A DNA stretch of 17,384 nt, from assembly GCA_958441075.1 (NCBI GenBank), contig CAUCBQ010000026.1, positions 1 to 17,384 of the forward strand, in the 5' to 3' direction. The position numbers were made by a program, and so were the translations under genes. The notes under the pieces were generated by a model. The model searched no databases, had not been told where the DNA came from, and saw nothing but the letters and a program-made list of their open reading frames with translations. The stretch is from an uncultured Clostridiaceae bacterium (GTDB taxonomy: Bacteria > Bacillota > Clostridia > Lachnospirales > Lachnospiraceae). Of this stretch, positions 13,123 to 17,384 are shown piece after piece (position 1 is the first letter of the stretch; each line of letters begins with the position of its first letter).

Positions 13123-14205
13123 TTGCGGTTTATGCGTTATGTGGACTGTGCCAGTGAAACCCATAATGAAAGGGCGTTCTGTGAATATATGGAGCGGGAG
13201 CTGACAGAACTGGGCATTCCGTTTGAAAGACAGGAGCTGGATCATCAGATTGTGACAGACGGATGGAACATTCTGGCAAAGGTACCGGGGAAGCCAGATA
13301 AAAAACCGTTTCTGTTCGTATTTCATCTGGATACGGTAGTTCCGGGAAATAATGTGGAGAGCTATATTGAAAATGGACGTATTCAAAGCCGGGGCAACAG
13401 TGTTCTGGGTGCAGACGGCAAACTGGCTATAGCGGTGGTGATGGAGGCTGTCAGCAGGCTGCTTCGTGCCGGAGAGATGAACCGGCCTGTGGAGATGCTG
13501 TTTACTGTCTGTCAGGAGCTGGGGCTTCTTGGGGCAAAGTATGCGGATTATTCCAGAATTGACAGTGAAGAGGCCATTGTTATCGATCATTATGTGACAG
13601 GAGAAGTGCTGATGCGTACTCCGTCGCGGATGTATCTCCATGTGGAGCTGATCGGACAGGAGGCTCATGTGATCCGGGACCCGGAACTGGGAATCAACGC
13701 ATTAAAGACAGCGGCAGAGATTATTCATCAGATTCCTACCGGTCAGGTCAGTAAAGACCAGACCATCAATGTATTTGATCTGGTTTCTCTTTCACAGTCG
13801 AATGCGATTCCAAAGTATGCAAGATTTGATGTGGAGATCCGAAGCTTTGGACAGGAGCTGCTGGATCGAACCAGCGCGTTTCTTCAGAAAATCATAAAGG
13901 ATACAGCGGCGCAGATGGGATGCAGATGTAGCGTGCGGGAAGAGATGGACCTGCCGGAAATGGATTACAGTGAAAATAAGGATATGCTGAAACGTCTGGA
14001 GCGCATTTATGAAATGACCGGACTGCAGATGCGGCCTGCCCGTTCCTTTGGAATTCTTGATGCAACCTGCACAAACCGGCTGGGAATCAGGACGATTCCT
14101 ATTGGGATGAACATTTATTATTCACACAGCACGAGGGAATATGTAGAGGTAAAAGACATAAAGATAATGTTGGACCTGGCGGAAAATATCCTTCGGTATT
14201 TCTGA
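13123..14205 (+). CDS. M20-family peptidase-like protein (PepT-like), general-base Glu replaced by Gln
   Basis: About 360 residues from the TTG start used here; translation may instead begin at ATA 13108 (five residues longer), where the ribosome site points. The fold is that of M20 metallopeptidases of the PepT-like group (TIGR01883 type). Metal and active-site residues visible are H68/D70 (FHLDTV), D98 (GADGK), E132, D155 and H335 (SHST). In active M20 enzymes the EE pair gives the general base and a metal ligand; here it reads QE (Q131-E132, in TVCQELGLLGAK), so the general base is lost. The dimerisation-domain motif is also altered (GQEAHV where homologues have HAG). It could be a weak or inactive enzyme, a peptide-binding partner, or a variant mechanism. 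First gene of an operon with the carrier gene 19 nt downstream. Confidence 0.8.
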   Translation: MRFMRYVDCASETHNERAFCEYMERELTELGIPFERQELDHQIVTDGWNILAKVPGKPDKKPFLFVFHLDTVVPGNNVESYIENGRIQSRGNSVLGADGKLAIAVVMEAVSRLLRAGEMNRPVEMLFTVCQELGLLGAKYADYSRIDSEEAIVIDHYVTGEVLMRTPSRMYLHVELIGQEAHVIRDPELGINALKTAAEIIHQIPTGQVSKDQTINVFDLVSLSQSNAIPKYARFDVEIRSFGQELLDRTSAFLQKIIKDTAAQMGCRCSVREEMDLPEMDYSENKDMLKRLERIYEMTGLQMRPARSFGILDATCTNRLGIRTIPIGMNIYYSHSTREYVEVKDIKIMLDLAENILRYF

Positions 14206-14224
14206 CCGGGGAAAGGGGAAACAG

Positions 14225-15622
14225 ATGAAAAATGAAAAAAAGAAAACAGGCAAGGCACTGAATCCGTTTATACCGTTAGTATTAATGGTTCTGGCCTGTG
14301 CAATTGCATCTTATTTTGTAGTACCAGGGGCGTATGACAGGGAGACGGTAAATGGAGTAACCCGCGTTATGGCAGACAGCTACCACGCTGTGGAAAGAAC
14401 CCCCATCTCTTTCTTTAATCTGTTCCGTTCAATTCCGGAGGGGTTAACGGCGACAGCCAATATGATGTTCTGCGTTATGATCATCGGCGGTATTGTAGAG
14501 ATTTATAAGCGGACAGATACGGTAGGAGCAGCAATTAACAGTGTACTCCGTGTATCGGAAAAACTCAGCAGCCAGATGATTATTGCTGTAGTTATGATTG
14601 TGTTCTTCATTTTTGGAGGCATTCTGGGATGGAGTGAGCATATTATCCCCTTCGTTCCGATTATTATATCTCTGGCTATTTCACTGGGATATGATTCCCT
14701 TGTGGGAATGGCAATTTCCGGCTTTGCCTGTTTAATCAGCTTTGCGGTTGCTCCTTTTAATGTGTATACAGTAGGTATTTCTCATACAATTGCAGAGCTT
14801 CCCATGTTCTCCGGATGGGAGCTGCGTTTTGTGGCTCTGGGCTGTGTATGGGCGCTGAGTCTGTTCTGGGTAATGAGATATGCCAAAAAGGTAAAGGCAG
14901 ATCCTTCTAAGAGTCTGGTGAAGGATGTAGATACCTCTTCTCTGAGAATACCGGTAGATCCCAGCTTGAAATTTGATCTTCCAAAGAAAGTTTCCTTCGT
15001 TGTGCTGGGCGTATCTATTCTTTTTACAATTTATGGAATTCTGAAGCTGAGCTGGTCTTATACTGAGATGGCAACTACCTTTATGGTGGGCGGTGTTATT
15101 GTAGCTATTATTAACAGGGTGAAAATGGAAGATGCCATCAATATGATTCTGGATGGAATGAGAGGCGCCTTCGTAGGAGCTCTGATTATCGGTGTTGCAA
15201 GAGCGGTACAGTGGACAATGACGAATGGCGGTCTGATTGATCCGCTGGTACACGGACTTTCCCGTTTAATGGGAAGTGCATCTGCATTTGTAAGCACAGT
15301 AGGTATGTTTGTGGTAAACTTCTTTATCAATGCATTGATTCCATCAGGTTCCGGTCAGGCAACCGCAGTTATGCCGATTATGGTTCCTCTGGCGGATATG
15401 CTGAATATTACCCGTCAGACTGCTGTACTGGCATTCCAGTTTGGTGACGGTATTTCCAATACATTCTGGTTTACAAACGGAACGCTGCTGATTTATCTGT
15501 CTCTGGGCAAGGTGCCGTTAAAGAGCTGGTATAAATTTATTCTGCCGCTGCATGGTATGTTCCTGGTTCTGCAGCTGGTATTCCTGTTTATTGCAGTACA
15601 GACCGGATATGGTCCGTTCTAA
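14225..15622 (+). CDS. yfcC: YfcC/DcuC-type membrane carrier
   Basis: A 465-residue multi-helix protein of the C4-dicarboxylate anaerobic carrier-like family (PF03606). A helix at about 12-33 is followed by a periplasmic loop of about 40 residues and then about ten more helices in two halves. Each half carries a re-entrant-type motif: SEHIIPFVPIIISLA at about 137-151, and IPSGSGQATAVMPIM at 372-386, with FQFGDGISN at 405-412 after it. YfcC members are usually assigned to amino acid, peptide or dicarboxylate transport; they are often next to M20 peptidases, as here. AGGGG lies six bases before the ATG. Substrate is inferred from the flanking hydrolases to be a small peptide or an acylated amino acid. 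Confidence 0.88.
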   Translation: MKNEKKKTGKALNPFIPLVLMVLACAIASYFVVPGAYDRETVNGVTRVMADSYHAVERTPISFFNLFRSIPEGLTATANMMFCVMIIGGIVEIYKRTDTVGAAINSVLRVSEKLSSQMIIAVVMIVFFIFGGILGWSEHIIPFVPIIISLAISLGYDSLVGMAISGFACLISFAVAPFNVYTVGISHTIAELPMFSGWELRFVALGCVWALSLFWVMRYAKKVKADPSKSLVKDVDTSSLRIPVDPSLKFDLPKKVSFVVLGVSILFTIYGILKLSWSYTEMATTFMVGGVIVAIINRVKMEDAINMILDGMRGAFVGALIIGVARAVQWTMTNGGLIDPLVHGLSRLMGSASAFVSTVGMFVVNFFINALIPSGSGQATAVMPIMVPLADMLNITRQTAVLAFQFGDGISNTFWFTNGTLLIYLSLGKVPLKSWYKFILPLHGMFLVLQLVFLFIAVQTGYGPF

Positions 15623-15653
15623 AAGAACGTAAAGAGGGGAGAGAGAACTTGCT

Positions 15654-16820
15654 GTGAACGTACTGGAAGAAGTTAAAAAATATAAAGATTATGCTGTTGC
15701 CATGCGGCGGGAATTTCACCGCCATCCGGAGCTGAGCTGGCAGGAAACAGAAACAGCGGCCCGGATACGCAGAGAGCTTGATGAAATGGGGATTCCTTAT
15801 GAAGAGGCTGTGGGAACGGGAACCATAGCGACACTGAAGGGAAAAAAGGACCATCCGGTGATTGGTCTTCGCTGTGATATTGATGCGCTTCCCATAAAAG
15901 AAGTGAAGGAATTGCCGTACCGTTCTGAAAACGACGGGGTGATGCATGCCTGCGGTCATGATGGGCATATCAGTATGCTTTTAACAGCGGCAAAGGTGCT
16001 GGCTGACCACAGGGATGAGCTGGATTGTACAGTGAAGCTGATTTTTCAGCCGGCTGAGGAGAAAACCAACGGCGCGCTTAAGATGCTGGAAACCGGAAAG
16101 ATAGGACAGCTGGATACGGTCTGCGGAATGCATATTTTCCCATTTTTGGAGGCCGGAACTATTTCTGTAGATCCTGGACCCAGATATACCTCGGCTGCGT
16201 TTATGAATATTACAATTAAGGGCAGAAGCGGTCATGGAGCGATGCCTCATTATGCAGTGGACCCCATTTATGTAGGCGCAAAGGTAGTGGATGCTCTCCA
16301 GAGCATTGCCAGCAGGGAAACGAATGCTATGGATACAGTGGTAGTAAGTATCTGTACCTTCCATTCCGGAACAATGGCCAATATTTTTGCAGAGACAGCA
16401 GAATTAAGCGGAACGGTGAGAACCTTCAATCCGGAGCTTCGCAAACAGCTGCCGGGAATGATTGAGAGAATTATAAAGTCTACCTGTGAAGCGTACAGGG
16501 CAGACTATGAATTCGATTATTACTGCGATATTCCGGCGACGATCAATGATGAACGGTGCAGTGAGATTGCTGCGGGTTCTGTAAAGAAGATTCTGGGAGA
16601 AGAGGGACTGGTTAAATATGCCGGTACTCCGGGAGGAGAGGATTTCTCCTATTTTCTGGAGCGTTTCCCAGGTGTGTATGCATTTGTGGGATGCCGCAAT
16701 GAAGCCAAGGACTGCAGTTATTCTCTGCATCATGAACGGTTTGATCTGGATGAGGATGCACTGGTCAATGGAGCTGCATTTTATGTACAGTATTTATTAG
16801 ATGCACAGGAACAGTTTTAG
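15654..16820 (+). CDS. M20D amidohydrolase (N-acyl-amino acid / hippurate hydrolase type)
   Basis: A 388-residue cytoplasmic metallohydrolase of the HipO/AbgA/YxeP group that removes acyl groups from N-acylated amino acids or related amides. The metal and catalytic residues are intact: C100 and H102 (CGHDGH, 100-105), E135/E136 (FQPAEE), H160 (GMHIF) and H359 or H360 (SLHHERF). The lid/dimerisation domain has GRSGHGAMPH near 185-194. The start is GTG; the ribosome site is a broad AGGGGAGAGAG about 8-12 nt upstream, rather weak. It is the last gene of the operon, 31 nt after the carrier gene, followed by a strong terminator. Confidence 0.9.
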   Translation: MNVLEEVKKYKDYAVAMRREFHRHPELSWQETETAARIRRELDEMGIPYEEAVGTGTIATLKGKKDHPVIGLRCDIDALPIKEVKELPYRSENDGVMHACGHDGHISMLLTAAKVLADHRDELDCTVKLIFQPAEEKTNGALKMLETGKIGQLDTVCGMHIFPFLEAGTISVDPGPRYTSAAFMNITIKGRSGHGAMPHYAVDPIYVGAKVVDALQSIASRETNAMDTVVVSICTFHSGTMANIFAETAELSGTVRTFNPELRKQLPGMIERIIKSTCEAYRADYEFDYYCDIPATINDERCSEIAAGSVKKILGEEGLVKYAGTPGGEDFSYFLERFPGVYAFVGCRNEAKDCSYSLHHERFDLDEDALVNGAAFYVQYLLDAQEQF

Positions 16821-16830
16821 CAGGCAGAAG

Positions 16831-16868
16831 CTGCCGTACCGCAGGATGAAGCGGTACGGCGGTTTTTT
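16831..16868 (+). terminator. Intrinsic terminator of the M20-yfcC-M20D operon
   Basis: GCCGTACCGC (16833-16842) and GCGGTACGGC (16851-16860) pair perfectly, extended by two outer pairs, around an 8-base loop, followed by TTTTTT (16863-16868). Confidence 0.93.
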
Positions 16869-16869
16869 A

Positions 16870-16898
16870 TATACAGAAAAATTAAGTTATGGTACAAT
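16870..16898 (+). promoter_or_regulatory. Probable promoter of the amidohydrolase gene
   Basis: An extended -10 (TGGTACAAT, ending at 16898) with TATACA 17 bases upstream as a fair -35. It lies between the terminator and the ribosome site at 16917-16922. Confidence 0.55.
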
Positions 16899-16929
16899 GC
16901 TTGTAAAATAAAGAATAAGGAGAAGGATT

Positions 16930-17384
16930 ATGAATATACGCTTTTATAACGTCCGGCTTCTGACAATGGATAAAAGCATGGAGGTTATGCCGGGAGAGGT
17001 ATGGATAGAAGGGAACCGGATTACTTATGCAGGTCCGCCGGTATCCAGTGATGAATCCGGGGCTTCTGAGACTGTGCTTCCTGTCTGGGAGCGCGAGATT
17101 GACGGCGACGGAAATCTCCTCATGCCGGGGTTTAAAAATGCCCATACCCATTCAGCCATGACCTTTCTGCGGTCCTATGCAGACGATTTGCCTCTTATGG
17201 ACTGGCTTCATACACAGGTATTTCCCATGGAGGCAAAGCTGCAGCCGGGGGATGCCTTCTGGCTGTCCAGACTGGCGGTGATGGAATATCTGACCAGCGG
17301 TATAACTGCGGCCTTTGATATGTATCCCTGGCCGGAGGAAATGGCAAAGGCCTGTGCAGAAAGCGGTTTCAGAGCGGTCCTGGT
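16930..17384 (+). CDS. mtaD: Amidohydrolase of the MTA/SAH deaminase type, 3' end missing
   Basis: The first 151 residues are visible; the frame runs off the window. There is an N-terminal beta domain (1-65), then the entry to the TIM barrel with MPGFKNAHTHSAM (65-77), where H72 and H74 bind the metal. LPLMDWL (87-93) and FPMEAKL follow, as in 5'-methylthioadenosine/S-adenosylhomocysteine deaminases and related TrzN/SsnA-type enzymes. These hydrolyse amino groups from purine-like substrates. AAGGAG lies seven bases before the ATG. The 3' half would be needed to separate MtaD from other amidohydrolases. Confidence 0.85.
   Translation, partial: MNIRFYNVRLLTMDKSMEVMPGEVWIEGNRITYAGPPVSSDESGASETVLPVWEREIDGDGNLLMPGFKNAHTHSAMTFLRSYADDLPLMDWLHTQVFPMEAKLQPGDAFWLSRLAVMEYLTSGITAAFDMYPWPEEMAKACAESGFRAVL

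Noticed and set aside
13084..13668. 194-codon minus-strand frame over the first M20 gene
   Set aside because: It overlaps a recognisable M20 protein throughout and shows no domain or ribosome site.
1..17384. CRISPR array, insertion sequence, prophage or toxin-antitoxin pair
   Set aside because: No regularly spaced repeats, transposase, integrase or phage-like genes were found on either strand.

Overview
The window looks like chromosomal DNA from a gut-type Clostridia bacterium, most likely Lachnospiraceae. This is inferred from the strong GGAGG ribosome binding sites, the consensus TTGACA/TATAAT promoters, many intrinsic terminators, moderate GC, and the gene families present (TIGR01906 membrane protein, DacF-like carboxypeptidase, YfcC carrier with M20 peptidases, CdaR-type regulator). 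The genus cannot be named from sequence alone. No insertion sequence, phage gene, integrase, CRISPR array or rRNA was seen.

Layout, left to right. (1) 2-844 (+): the 3' part of a DnaQ-fold exonuclease with a C-terminal zinc-ribbon-like segment, cut by the window edge. It ends on a bidirectional terminator. (2) 886-4961 (-): a tight four-gene set read as TIGR01906 membrane protein, D-Ala-D-Ala carboxypeptidase, short KdpD-type histidine kinase, KdpE-type response regulator. No kdpFABC pump genes are present, so the two-component system is coupled here to envelope genes. Its leader (about 4992-5159) has a near-perfect promoter, short direct repeats, and a degenerate copy of the 3' end and terminator of tRNA-Lys. 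(3) 5229-9160: an alpha-glucoside unit. A divergent RpiR-family regulator faces a PTS EIIBC gene and a GH4 6-phospho-alpha-glucosidase, with a 14-bp perfect palindrome between them. (4) 9157-10512 (-): a MATE efflux protein whose stop codon overlaps that of the RpiR gene. (5) 10579-11789 (-): mscS, then tRNA-Lys(CTT) with its own consensus promoter embedded in the end of mscS, followed by two successive hairpin terminators. (6) 11820-16868: a CdaR-like regulator divergent from a three-gene operon (PepT-like M20 protein, YfcC/DcuC-type carrier, M20D amidohydrolase), probably for uptake and hydrolysis of peptides or N-acylated amino acids. (7) 16930-end (+): the 5' part of an amidohydrolase of the MTA/SAH deaminase type, with its own promoter.

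Most genes belong to familiar families. The points that deserve a second look are: the tRNA-derived leader hairpin upstream of the envelope/two-component operon, and the fact that it and tRNA-Lys form direct repeats about 5.6 kb apart; the M20 gene whose Shine-Dalgarno points at an ATA codon and whose catalytic Glu is replaced by Gln; the truncated KdpD; and the overlapping signals (stop/stop at TTAA, tRNA promoter inside mscS).
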